NCBI GenBank assembly: GCA_021772985.1
Contig: JAJFKX010000008.1
Location: 62,001-126,000, forward strand
Direction: 5' to 3'
From: Gammaproteobacteria bacterium
GTDB lineage: Bacteria; Pseudomonadota; Gammaproteobacteria; Xanthomonadales; Wenzhouxiangellaceae
DNA length: 64,000 bases
Shown here one piece after another: positions 8,106-16,789 of this stretch (within the stretch, counting starts at the first letter, position 1; every line of letters begins with the position of its first letter). The position numbers and the translations under genes were made by a program. The notes below the pieces were generated by a model. It had not been told where the DNA came from, did no database searches, and saw nothing but the letters and a program-made list of their open reading frames with translations.

Positions 8106-9899
8106 ATGAGAACCATGATCAAGATTTTCCTGGTTACATTATTGGTGTTATCTCTGCCGGCTTGTAACCGTTCAGCAGATAATGCCTATGAAGGTGTGGT
8201 ATTTCGTTATGCAATTGGTGGTCCAATTGCATCGTTGGATCCGGCACATGCTACTCCACCAACGGCTCGGATGCTTGTGGGGAGCATTTATGACACCCTG
8301 TATCGTTATCAGTATCTGGCCCGCCCGTATCAATTGACGCTGGGTCTGGCTGCGGATTTCCCCCAAATAGCTGATGACGGCTTGAGCTATATTATCCCGA
8401 TTCGGCGTGGGGTATTGTTCCACGCTGATCCTTCAATAGCTGATCCTTCAATAGCTGATCGTGAAGTCACCGCTGACGATGTGATTTACTCATTGCTGCG
8501 ACATTTTGATCCAGCTGTCGATGGTCAGGGTGCCTGGTTATGGAATCGGCATATCGTGGGGGTTAATGACTGGCGAAATGCTGGTGCGGATTATGATCAG
8601 CCACCTGCCGGGTTGCAGGCTTTAGACCGATATACGATCAAGATCATGTTGTCGGCGGCCTATGGGGATTTTCTGCAAACATTGGCATTGCCGGTAGCCT
8701 CGATAGTTTCCCGGTCAGCGATTGAATACTATGCAGAAAAGTACCCGCTTAACCCGGTAGGCAGTGGCCCATTTCGGTTGCTCAAATTTACCACCGGTAA
8801 GCTTACATTGATTGCCAATCCAGATTATTTATCTGAACCGATTGAGCTGACTCAGCTGGGTTATCAGACCCAGGCCCATCAGCGTTTCGGGCTGCAGCAA
8901 TTGGCTGGAAAACAATTACCGCTGGTCAGCGTTATCGAAGTGCTGTTTATCCGGGATGCTGAACAACGCTGGCAGGCTTTGCTGGATGCTCGGGTTGATG
9001 GTATGCAGTTGCCGGCGATGCTGTATGAAAGAGTATTGAGTGGTGTTCAGCCGGTTACTCTACAACAACCATTTGACCAGCAACTGCATCTCAGCCGACA
9101 GCCATTGGCGCAACTCTATAAAATCGATTTCAATATGGATGATATCCGGTTGGGGCAGGCAGCTTCGGAATCGCAGGATAATTATAATCACAGCCTGCGT
9201 TGCAGGTTAAACCAGGCATTCGATTGGCATGCTTATAACGATGAGTTTTTTGATGGACTTGGTTATGTTTATTCTGGAGTGCTGCCACCGGTAATCAGTC
9301 AGCAGGTTCCTGTTTACCATAGCAACCATCAGGCAGAAGCTCTGTTTTCAGATTTCGAATATTTGCCTCAGATCGAGTTTGGCTATTCTGAAAGTCGCCT
9401 CAATCAACAGATTTTCAAGTTGTTTCAGCAGTCGTTGATTGCGGCAGGTTATCCCGAGAAGTTGCTAATGGCCAAACCATTTGATGGTTTTTCGGCCTTT
9501 GCCAAGGCATATACTGAACGTCTGTTGCCGTTGGTCCACACCGGCTGGGCGCTGGACTATCCCGGCGCATTGAATATCTTGCAATTGTATGCCGGTGAAA
9601 ATTCCAGTCCTGGACCCGGAGTGGCCAATTACGATAGCGCTGAATTCGATCAGCTGTATGCCCGGGCCTTTAGAACGTTAGATGCAGCAAGTCGTCAAAC
9701 ACTGATCAATCAGATGCACGGGTTGTTAACACGGGATTGCGTCAGCATCGCCGGTTTTTCGCCTGCACAAATACATGTCTGGCGTCAGGCGTTTGTGATT
9801 TACCCCGATAGTGAATTCGCCGCCGGCGATCTGTTACGCTATGCAATGCCAGCAAAAGAAAGTAAACCCACAGCAGCATCAGGTAAACAACAGCCATGA
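8106..9899 (+). CDS. Family 5 extracellular solute-binding lipoprotein (oligopeptide/nickel-type), orphan
   Basis: About 597 aa. The N-terminus (MRTMIKIFLV, then LSLPAC) is a lipoprotein signal with lipobox Cys. The mature part has family 5 solute-binding features: the ASLDPAH opening, FHADPS..TADDVIYSL, and YPLNPVGSGPFRL. Such proteins normally deliver peptides or related solutes to an ABC permease, but no permease or ATPase gene is adjacent. The frame is open from 8079, but those extra residues are acidic and would spoil the signal. Starts at 8106 or 8115 are both possible and none has a strong ribosome site. A short in-frame duplication lies at 8424-8460. The downstream lipoprotein gene overlaps by 4 bp. 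Confidence 0.85.
   Translation: MRTMIKIFLVTLLVLSLPACNRSADNAYEGVVFRYAIGGPIASLDPAHATPPTARMLVGSIYDTLYRYQYLARPYQLTLGLAADFPQIADDGLSYIIPIRRGVLFHADPSIADPSIADREVTADDVIYSLLRHFDPAVDGQGAWLWNRHIVGVNDWRNAGADYDQPPAGLQALDRYTIKIMLSAAYGDFLQTLALPVASIVSRSAIEYYAEKYPLNPVGSGPFRLLKFTTGKLTLIANPDYLSEPIELTQLGYQTQAHQRFGLQQLAGKQLPLVSVIEVLFIRDAEQRWQALLDARVDGMQLPAMLYERVLSGVQPVTLQQPFDQQLHLSRQPLAQLYKIDFNMDDIRLGQAASESQDNYNHSLRCRLNQAFDWHAYNDEFFDGLGYVYSGVLPPVISQQVPVYHSNHQAEALFSDFEYLPQIEFGYSESRLNQQIFKLFQQSLIAAGYPEKLLMAKPFDGFSAFAKAYTERLLPLVHTGWALDYPGALNILQLYAGENSSPGPGVANYDSAEFDQLYARAFRTLDAASRQTLINQMHGLLTRDCVSIAGFSPAQIHVWRQAFVIYPDSEFAAGDLLRYAMPAKESKPTAASGKQQP
8424..8460 (+). repeat. Tandem 15-bp repeat inside the solute-binding protein gene
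   Basis: GCTGATCCTTCAATA occurs twice in direct tandem (8424-8438 and 8439-8453), followed by a partial third unit GCTGATC. It encodes ADPSIADPSIAD in the protein. It is in frame, looks like recent slippage, and could vary between strains. Confidence 0.9.
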
Positions 9900-10381
9900 A
9901 CAGTACTTTCCAGTTATCGCGAGCGGCCAGATTGATAATTGTCCTGATCTTGCTCGGCATCGTCATAGGTTGCTCGGGCCAAAGGGAAATCCGCGGTATT
10001 CCACCTGTTATTCAATTGGCACAACTGCAGTTAGAGCAAGAACATGTGGTGTTGGCATTGAGGTTTCGCAATGGCAATGATTCTGCATTGACAGGCGGTA
10101 AGCTCCAGTTTCAATTGACGCTTGGTGGGCAGGTTTTTGCAATTTACAACGATACTCCGGATATTGATGTGATTGCGCACAGTGCGGAAGAATTGCGGGT
10201 AAGGGTTACGCCATTGCGCCCGGAATCACTGGACAGATTGAGAGCCATGGCTGCCCGTGGTCAGGGGAATCTGCAATGGCAGATGGATGGCAGTTTGAAT
10301 TTGGATCAAAAAATACCACCTCTGTTCAGCAATCAAGGGCGGCTGTTTCCGGTGCCTGGCAGGGATGATTTATTCAGGTAA
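9896..10381 (+). CDS. LEA14/WHy-like lipoprotein
   Basis: A 161-aa protein with a lipoprotein signal (LLGIVIGCSG) and a single beta-rich domain of the LEA type 2 (WHy) kind, seen in the alternating pattern VVLALRFRNGND..L.GGKLQFQLTLGGQVFA. Proteins of this fold in bacteria are envelope lipoproteins of unclear function. It starts in the stop of the upstream solute-binding gene (ATGA), so the two form an operon. Identity as a lipoprotein is clear; the domain call is by pattern and moderate. Confidence 0.7.
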   Translation: MNSTFQLSRAARLIIVLILLGIVIGCSGQREIRGIPPVIQLAQLQLEQEHVVLALRFRNGNDSALTGGKLQFQLTLGGQVFAIYNDTPDIDVIAHSAEELRVRVTPLRPESLDRLRAMAARGQGNLQWQMDGSLNLDQKIPPLFSNQGRLFPVPGRDDLFR

Positions 10382-10959
10382 TTTATTGCGTATTTAATAC
10401 TGTTGATTTCAATTTATAATCACAACTCAGATGCTATTAACATAGCGCTTTGGTGTTGTGCGGTAAGCAACACAAGCAATAACTAATCATCAGGATTCTA
10501 ACAACTACATCGGTGGCAAGTGGCGACATGCCAACAGCATGAACGTGTCAGGTCGTGCGTCGATGATATTTTGATGTGGTAGGTTGTTTTCATCAATTAC
10601 GTAGGTAATCCACTTGAATGTGTGTAGGAATTTTCCACGAGTAACTGGTTGGGGGTTGTGGGTATTCAGGTCTTAATGGTACAAATCCTGCTGACACCAA
10701 GAACATCTTGTTCGCATAATAACAAAGTCAAATTGAGGTACTAAATTGCTTGCACTATTGGCGTGCAAGCATTTTTTTTAGGTATGCCAAAGACAAGAAA
10801 AACCAAGCCAAGCAGTTGCAACCATCGAAGTGCCAGACTGGTGTTCACCAGGTTGTGAGGTGGATTTGATAAATGCATGGTCAGTTCAATACGGGTGACA
10901 ATGCTTGCGGACAAGCCGCGTCGCCCTTATCTGATCAGCATCAACTAAGGAACATAACT
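10382..10959. other. Long non-coding region upstream of hslV
   Basis: About 580 bp with no convincing ORF. It contains a small hairpin GTGTTG-N9-CAACAC near 10450, a strong plus-strand terminator at 10747-10779, and then about 180 bp leading to hslV. The first 360 bp lie between a lipoprotein stop and the terminator. They could be a long 3' UTR or encode a small RNA. I tested for tRNA, tmRNA, SRP RNA and RNase P RNA signatures and did not find them. Confidence 0.5.
10747..10779 (+). terminator. Strong Rho-independent terminator
   Basis: TGCTTGCAC (10747-10755) pairs perfectly with GTGCAAGCA (10763-10771) around a 7-nt loop and is followed by eight T (10772-10779). It lies about 370 bp after the nearest upstream stop codon, so it either ends a long 3' UTR or an undetected small RNA. 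Confidence 0.9.
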
Positions 10960-11502
10960 ATGGAACAATTCCGAGGAACCACCATCGTTTCCATTCGCAA
11001 GGATGGGCAAGTCGCACTGGGTGGAGATGGCCAAGTGACCATGGGCAATACGGTTATGAAAGGCAACGCTGTTAAGGTGCGGCGACTGTATAAAGAACAG
11101 GTGCTGGCTGGATTTGCCGGGGCAACAGCAGATGCGTTTACCTTGTTTGAACGTTTTGAAGGTAAATTGGAAAAATACAGTGGCCACCTGGTCCGTGCCG
11201 CAGTGGAGCTGGCCAAAGACTGGCGTACCGACAGGATGTTGCGGCGCTTGGAAGCATTATTGGCTGTCGCTGATAGCAAGGCCTCGTTGATCATCTCCGG
11301 CAACGGTGATGTGATTGAACCGGAACATGGCTTGATTGCAATTGGTTCCGGTGGCCCGTTTGCCCAGGCAGCAGCAATGGCGATGACCAGCCATACTGAA
11401 TTGGATGCAAAAACAATTGTTGGTGAAGCACTGAGGATTGCAGGTGAAATCTGTATCTATACCAACCAGCATCACACCATAGAAACGCTGGTAGCGGAAT
11501 AA
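10960..11502 (+). CDS. hslV: HslV, peptidase subunit of the HslVU protease
   Basis: Proteasome-like N-terminal threonine peptidase of about 180 aa. The conserved block [10 protein letters not shown] places the catalytic Thr at residue 7 after a short MEQFRG propeptide. [30 protein letters not shown] and [13 protein letters not shown] are all present. An upstream frame opens at 10873, but AAGGA lies 9 nt before the ATG at 10960 and the family starts close to the TT motif, so I use 10960. HslV needs the HslU ATPase for activity; hslU normally follows directly but here the next gene is convergent and unrelated. Confidence 0.95.
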   Translation: MEQFRGTTIVSIRKDGQVALGGDGQVTMGNTVMKGNAVKVRRLYKEQVLAGFAGATADAFTLFERFEGKLEKYSGHLVRAAVELAKDWRTDRMLRRLEALLAVADSKASLIISGNGDVIEPEHGLIAIGSGGPFAQAAAMAMTSHTELDAKTIVGEALRIAGEICIYTNQHHTIETLVAE

Positions 11503-11503
11503 C

Positions 11504-11530
11504 ACCGGCGCCGCATAACGGCGCCGGTTT
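11504..11530. terminator. Hairpin between convergent hslV and BNR-repeat gene
   Basis: A perfect 10-bp GC-rich stem ACCGGCGCCG/CGGCGCCGGT (11504-11513 with 11519-11528) with a 5-nt loop, followed on the plus strand by only a short T run. It is placed to end hslV and may also act on the opposing transcript. Confidence 0.7.
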
Positions 11531-11544
11531 ACCTTCAGCGATGT

Positions 11545-14500
11545 TTAGAAGATAAAAGGATGTAAGGTCTGCATAGCTGGCAACTGCTGACGCATGAACT
11601 GCTTGCTCAACACTGCAGGAGCTGAGCTGCTGATACCTTCCTGCTCATTCCATTGCGCGCGTGTCAAACGAACCAGTTCCGGGAGGTCAAGGCGCCGCAG
11701 CACACGATTGGCGCCTGGTAGCTGATCATCCAGCAGTTGTTCGGCTTGTTGTTCCGCTGCTGCCAGTTCTTGTAGTAGTTGTTGCTGGGTTTCTAAATGC
11801 GTATCCGTTGGTTTGCCATCGTAGCCGCTGACACTACCGTATAAATTACCCAACCGTTCACGCAGCTTTTCCTGTCCGGAAATCAGGCTGCCTTCGGTAC
11901 GCACAGCTACCGATTCGCTAAATGCTTCCAGGGCTTCAGCAGTTTTGTCCAGACTTCGTGCATCCCGTCCGGACAGATTCTCTGCTGATTCACGGGCTTG
12001 CTTAGCCAGTTGATCGACCGAATCGACCATATAGGTCAAATCTGACAGTGTGTAATACAGCTCCAGGGCTGTTTTCTGTTGTAATTGGCGATCTTCAGGT
12101 GAATGTGGTGAACGAGGATCAGCCACCAATGTAATTTGGCTGTTGAGTGTTTGCTTACCTTTGATCAATTCAACCCGGTAATCACCTTCCGGCAGGCGCG
12201 GCCCGGTAAACCCTGGTACCAGACTGGTTGATGCCGGGAATTTGGGTGGTTTGAGCCGCATTTGCCAGGGCACTCGATTGATGCCGCGCCGTTTTTCACC
12301 CGGTAAAGATGTGATCAGCTCATCATTGGCGTCATAAATGTTGATTTTAAGATCACCAAATAGATGCCGTTTTTTCAGGTAGTAACTGATCATCGCCGCC
12401 TCCGGAGGGTTGGCAGCTAGAAACTCATCGCTGCCGCCGAATGATTGCAACGCTCCACCCGAGACCATTACCCCCGGTTTCGACGGTAGCATTGCCACAT
12501 TGGTGTCTATGATTTCTGAGGTTAAAGCGCGCATTGGAGTAATGTCATCAATGATATAAATGCCCCGACCATGGGTGCCCAGGATCAAGTCATGATCACG
12601 TGGATGAATGGCAATATCATGCACTGCAACTTTGGGCAGGTCTTCTTGAAAGCGCGCCCAGTTTTGACCACTGTCCAGGCTGATGTAAAGACCAAACTCA
12701 GTGCCTAAGAACAGCAATTCAGGGTTGACCAGATCCTGGCGGATGACCCAGGTATAACCTTCGATGGCGTCACTGCCCAGGTTCTGCCAGGTTTGCCCGA
12801 AGTCACGAGTCATATAAACGTATACCGACATATCTCCGGTGCGATGCCCGTCGGCAGTGATAAACGCAGTGCCGGGTTGATGGGGGCTGGCTTCTACCCG
12901 GGATATCCAGGTATTGTCTGGCAGGTCGGAAATATTATCGGTCAGGTTGGTCCAGCTTTGGCCACCATCACGAGTCAGTTGCACATGGCCGTCATCGGTG
13001 CCCACCCAAACAACCTTGTCATCCAGTGGGGACTCACTGATGGTATAAATTGTGGCATTGTTTTCAGCGGTGGAATTATCAATGGTCAACCCACCGGATT
13101 CCAATTGTCGTTGACGATCATCATCGTCGGTAGTCAGATCCGGCGAAATTGTCTCCCAGGATTCACCCCGATCAGTGCTGCGGTGTAAATACTGCGATCC
13201 ATAATAAATGGTGCCGGGATTGGCCTGGCTGAGGTGCATTGCGGTATTCCAGTTAAAGCGCAACGGCTCTTCCTCATCACGTGCACTTGGCGGGATATTT
13301 TTAACTTCACTTAATGCCTGATTAACCCTTAAAAGATTACCTCCCTGGAATTCGGAATACACAATATTGTCGTCAAATGGATCGACATATACCCAAAAGC
13401 CATCGCCGAATCCAACATTCCGCCAATGGTGATTGCCAACCCCACCGGGGGCTCTGGAAGGTCCGGTCCAGGAGCCATTGTCCTGTAATCCACCATATAC
13501 ATTATATGGAAGCTGATTGTCGAAGTTGACGTGGTAAAACTGTGAAATCGGCAGGTTGCGCATAAATTTCCAGTCGTTGGCACGATCCTGGCTAATATAT
13601 AAACCACCGTCGGTACCCAGCAATACCTGATTGGAATTATTGGGGTTAATCCACATTGTGTGGTGATCGGGATGCACCGCAAAACCGAAGTTGGCGCCTA
13701 GCAGGGAGGAAAAAGTTTTACCACCGTCGTCACTGACTGTGGTCAGAAAAGCAGGGCGGTAAACACGATCATGGTCTTGTGGGTCAACCATTAACTCTCC
13801 AAAGTAAAACGGGCGAATCTGCACGTTTAAAGAGTCATTGGTTTTTTCCCAGGAATTACCAAAATTGCCTGAGCGATATAGAGCGGTTTGTTCCGACTCG
13901 ACATTGGCATACACCACACTGGTTCGTGATGGTGCAATGGCTAATGCAATCCGACCCAATTGACCTTCCGGTAATCCTTCAGTTAATTGCTGCCAACTGG
14001 TACCACTGTCGAGACTGCGGTATAAGCCGCTGCCATCGCCACCGGAATTGAAGAAATCTGGAGAACGCCGGAATTCCCACATTGAGGCATACAGGATATT
14101 CGGTGACTGAGGGTCAATGACCAAATCACCACAACCGGTATCAGCGTCAACATATAGAACTTTTTCCCAGTTATCACCACCGTCAGTGGTTTTGAATACG
14201 CCACGTTGCTCGTTGGCATTCCAGGCATGACCGAGTGCACAAACATATACCGTATCACTGTCGTCACTGCTGACTTCCACAGCACTGATATGTTCACTGT
14301 AAGCCAACCCTTTGGCTTGCCAGGTTTCCCCACCATCGGTGGTTTTGTAAATACCTGTGCCTACCGAAACGCTGTTTCTTACCCATGACTCGCCAGTGCC
14401 TACCCACACGGTTTGTTTATTGTTGGGGTCGATACGCACTGCTCCTATGGATTGTGTGTATTCATCAAAAACCGGCTGGAAGGTGGTGCCGGCATCATCT

Positions 14501-14730
14501 GATTTCCAAACGCCCCCACTGGCAGCGCCAACGTAGATGGTCAGTTTGCCATCATCAACGGCATCAACAGCTGCAACCCGGCCGCTCATTGCTGCAGGGC
14601 CTAGTGCGCGAGCGCTCAAACCGCCGAAAGTAAACGAGTCTATCTGGGTTTGTGCGTTTATCGATCCACTCAGGACTAGCAGCAGTCCGGCAATAATCAA
14701 GCATTGGCGTTTAAGCAATGTTCTGGTCAT
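11545..14730 (-). CDS. Large exported BNR/VPS10-like beta-propeller protein
   Basis: A 1,061-aa exported protein with a signal peptide (hydrophobic 10-25, then NAQTQ). Many BNR/sortilin-like repeats follow, with the Asp-box pattern (SDDAGTTF, TTDGGETW, SLDSGTSW, TRDGGQSW, SLDSGQNW and others) over roughly residues 60-730. A C-terminal region of about 300 aa includes a beta segment (LVPGFTGPRLPEGDYRVEL) and helical stretches. The family resembles the VPS10-domain or WD40/YVTN-type proteins annotated in many gammaproteobacteria; substrate and role are unknown. A strong ribosome site (GGAGG, 6 nt from ATG) supports the start at 14730. The LolA-like gene lies just upstream on the same strand but is separated by a terminator. 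Confidence 0.85.
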   Translation of the reverse strand: MTRTLLKRQCLIIAGLLLVLSGSINAQTQIDSFTFGGLSARALGPAAMSGRVAAVDAVDDGKLTIYVGAASGGVWKSDDAGTTFQPVFDEYTQSIGAVRIDPNNKQTVWVGTGESWVRNSVSVGTGIYKTTDGGETWQAKGLAYSEHISAVEVSSDDSDTVYVCALGHAWNANEQRGVFKTTDGGDNWEKVLYVDADTGCGDLVIDPQSPNILYASMWEFRRSPDFFNSGGDGSGLYRSLDSGTSWQQLTEGLPEGQLGRIALAIAPSRTSVVYANVESEQTALYRSGNFGNSWEKTNDSLNVQIRPFYFGELMVDPQDHDRVYRPAFLTTVSDDGGKTFSSLLGANFGFAVHPDHHTMWINPNNSNQVLLGTDGGLYISQDRANDWKFMRNLPISQFYHVNFDNQLPYNVYGGLQDNGSWTGPSRAPGGVGNHHWRNVGFGDGFWVYVDPFDDNIVYSEFQGGNLLRVNQALSEVKNIPPSARDEEEPLRFNWNTAMHLSQANPGTIYYGSQYLHRSTDRGESWETISPDLTTDDDDRQRQLESGGLTIDNSTAENNATIYTISESPLDDKVVWVGTDDGHVQLTRDGGQSWTNLTDNISDLPDNTWISRVEASPHQPGTAFITADGHRTGDMSVYVYMTRDFGQTWQNLGSDAIEGYTWVIRQDLVNPELLFLGTEFGLYISLDSGQNWARFQEDLPKVAVHDIAIHPRDHDLILGTHGRGIYIIDDITPMRALTSEIIDTNVAMLPSKPGVMVSGGALQSFGGSDEFLAANPPEAAMISYYLKKRHLFGDLKINIYDANDELITSLPGEKRRGINRVPWQMRLKPPKFPASTSLVPGFTGPRLPEGDYRVELIKGKQTLNSQITLVADPRSPHSPEDRQLQQKTALELYYTLSDLTYMVDSVDQLAKQARESAENLSGRDARSLDKTAEALEAFSESVAVRTEGSLISGQEKLRERLGNLYGSVSGYDGKPTDTHLETQQQLLQELAAAEQQAEQLLDDQLPGANRVLRRLDLPELVRLTRAQWNEQEGISSSAPAVLSKQFMRQQLPAMQTLHPFIF

Positions 14731-14752
14731 AACTCACCTCCAAAAAAATCCC

Positions 14753-14783
14753 GCAAAACAAAGCCGACTCAATGGTCGGCTTT
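14753..14783 (-). terminator. Terminator after the LolA-like gene
   Basis: AAAGCCGAC/GTCGGCTTT (14760-14768 with 14775-14783) with a 6-nt loop, followed on the minus strand by TGTTTTG. It ends the transcript of the gene at 14817-15560 before the BNR gene. Confidence 0.7.
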
Positions 14784-14816
14784 GGATTTATATAATTAGT
14801 ATGTAGTGTTCTCGTT

Positions 14817-15560
14817 TCAGGAGGCGTCAACTTCCGGCATAAAAAAGCGCTGTTCATCGAGTTCGACATTCAATTCCATATTTTCGATGGAGATGGTTTG
14901 CGAACCGGCGGCGCCGAATTCAACCGTTATTGCATGTGCCAGGACTAAGTTACCCACTTCTTTGTAATCACCAAAAATGGTGCTGGTTTCAACTTGCTGG
15001 CCTTGAATGTCGATTTTGGCATCGACCCGGAACGGTAGGTAGTACTCGCTGTCCAGATACCAGTTTTCGATATCACCGTTCTTTCTGGTGAGTTTGATAT
15101 GGTACGCCTCGGTACCCTCGATATTGCTTTTGCCGACCAGTTCAGCGGTATGGCCTTTGTCAGCATAATTAACCAGTGGACCAAAAAAGTCAGCCTGAGC
15201 CTCAGCCTGTTTTAATTGATCTTCAGCCATTGGTTCAGCAGTGGTTTTACCCAAAAATGGTTGGATTGCCCAGCCGTTTTTTCCGTCGAAAGCGTTAACT
15301 GCAGTCATGCCCTGGAATTCAAAATCCAGCCGCATACGGTTTTCCGGTGGCTGGAACTCAATCATAAACGGCGCTTCTAAGCCGCCCTGAAATATCATGT
15401 TGCCACTGGCTTTGGCAGTTTTAATATTTTTAAGAGCAGCTTCACCGCCGATGGTTTGCATGAACCCATCAATGACTTCATCCAGGCCGGCATCATCTGC
15501 CCAGGATGGTGCTGCAATCATCAAAGAAAGGCTCAGCAATACAATCCAGTGCTTGCGCAT
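14817..15560 (-). CDS. Exported LolA/LolB-fold-like protein
   Basis: A 247-aa protein with a clear signal peptide (MRKHWIVLLSL..., cleavage near SWADD). The mature part resembles outer-membrane lipoprotein-sorting-like proteins: the opening helix EVIDGFMQTIGGEAAL and the GxNGWxIQPF..PxP-type central strand. It also has ENWYLDSEYYLPFRVDAK and IFGDYKEVGNLVLAHAI. Proteins of this kind probably bind lipids or lipoproteins in the periplasm. It is not LolA itself, which has a different size and context. A good Shine-Dalgarno (GAGGAA) precedes the ATG. It is followed by a terminator. Confidence 0.75.
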   Translation of the reverse strand: MRKHWIVLLSLSLMIAAPSWADDAGLDEVIDGFMQTIGGEAALKNIKTAKASGNMIFQGGLEAPFMIEFQPPENRMRLDFEFQGMTAVNAFDGKNGWAIQPFLGKTTAEPMAEDQLKQAEAQADFFGPLVNYADKGHTAELVGKSNIEGTEAYHIKLTRKNGDIENWYLDSEYYLPFRVDAKIDIQGQQVETSTIFGDYKEVGNLVLAHAITVEFGAAGSQTISIENMELNVELDEQRFFMPEVDAS

Positions 15561-15634
15561 AACAATTTCCTCAAGGTGGTTTTAATGATTCGTGCAGTCT
15601 ACGCAGGATCGGTAATTACGGCATCTGCCGGAAG

Positions 15635-16786
15635 TCATACAGGCAAAAACAGGCCCTGTAAGTCGTTCAGGAAACGCCAGCCCAATTCTGTTGGTATCAG
15701 TTGATCGTCATTGCGTGCCAATAATCCTCGCTTGATTGCCTGGTTGGTGACATCTTCGATGGTGGTTACTGACAAGCCGGTGCGTGCTTCGAAATTAGAT
15801 AGGCTGATACCGGTGCGCAACCTTAAGCCGTTCAGGAAAAATTCAAAAATCCTTTCTTGTTGGTCGAGGCAACGCTGTTCGGTATTCCAGGCACCAGTGC
15901 GTGACGATTGCAGGTACATTTTAGGATGGCGATGACGGGCATAACGCCAGATCGATTGTTCTTCAGGTAATGTCAGCTTGCCGTGTGCACCTGCACCAAT
16001 AGCCAGATAATCACCGAATTGCCAATAGTTCAGGTTGTGCCGGCAATGCTGTTGAGGTTTAGACCAGGCAGAAACTTCATACTGTTCGAAACCTGCTTGC
16101 TGCAAAGTTTCCGCACAGGCCTGCTGCAGGTCTGCAATGCTGTCCTGGTCAGGCAAAGCGGGCGGATTGGCAGCGAACGCAGTATTCGGTTCAAGGGTTA
16201 ACTGGTAATGCGATAAGTGAGTTGGTCCCAATTCAAGCGCAATCTCAATATCCTGTAATGCCTGCCGGCAAGTCTGCCCAGGCAGGCCGAACATCAAATC
16301 GATATTGAAGTTATTGAATCCTGCAGCACGAATTTTAGCAATAGCCTGACTTGCTTCCTGGCTGTCATGAATTCTTCCCAGCCGTCGCAGGTGATCGTTA
16401 TTAAAACTTTGTACACCGATACTGATTCTATTTACGCCGGCATCGTAGTAACGCGCAAAATGATCATGCTCTACCGTTCCCGGATTGGCTTCCAGGGTGA
16501 TTTCAGCATTGGGACTCAGTTTCAAACGGGCTCGTACACCATTCAATACAGTGGCGATCGCTGCGCCGCTAAACAGGCTGGGTGTGCCGCCACCAAAAAA
16601 AACAGCATGCACCGGGCGGTTCCACACCTTGGGCAGCAGGGTATCAAGATCAGCCAACAAGGCTTGGGTGTATTCCGTTTCCGGGACTGACCCTTTTACT
16701 GCATGCGAATTAAAGTCACAGTAAGGACATTTTTGTACGCACCATGGCAGGTGAATATACAGGGTCAGCGGTGGTAGGCTGAGCAT
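15635..16786 (-). CDS. hemW: HemW, radical SAM heme chaperone
   Basis: A 383-aa cytoplasmic radical SAM protein of the HemN-like family. The radical SAM cysteines are CVQKCPYC near residue 16, preceded by LYIHLPWC. FFGGGTPSL, EANPGTV, RISIGVQSF and the C-terminal HemW domain follow. HemW binds heme and is thought to insert it into respiratory enzymes; it is distinct from coproporphyrinogen dehydrogenase HemN, which has a longer N-terminus. It starts 3 bp after rdgB ends, in the rph-rdgB-hemW operon. Confidence 0.95.
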   Translation of the reverse strand: MLSLPPLTLYIHLPWCVQKCPYCDFNSHAVKGSVPETEYTQALLADLDTLLPKVWNRPVHAVFFGGGTPSLFSGAAIATVLNGVRARLKLSPNAEITLEANPGTVEHDHFARYYDAGVNRISIGVQSFNNDHLRRLGRIHDSQEASQAIAKIRAAGFNNFNIDLMFGLPGQTCRQALQDIEIALELGPTHLSHYQLTLEPNTAFAANPPALPDQDSIADLQQACAETLQQAGFEQYEVSAWSKPQQHCRHNLNYWQFGDYLAIGAGAHGKLTLPEEQSIWRYARHRHPKMYLQSSRTGAWNTEQRCLDQQERIFEFFLNGLRLRTGISLSNFEARTGLSVTTIEDVTNQAIKRGLLARNDDQLIPTELGWRFLNDLQGLFLPV

Positions 16787-16789
16787 GGC

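Noticed and set aside
10665-10702. Possible tRNA or tmRNA 3' end (GGTACAAATCC then a sequence ending ACACCA)
   Set aside because: The T-arm stem does not pair, no acceptor-stem partner or D- and anticodon arms fit, and no tag-peptide reading frame exists upstream. Likely chance.
10941-11303. Minus-strand reading frame opposite hslV
   Set aside because: It is a shadow of the conserved hslV frame with no recognisable protein.
12793-13188. Plus-strand reading frame opposite the BNR-repeat gene
   Set aside because: It follows the codon periodicity of the BNR gene on the other strand and has no start context.
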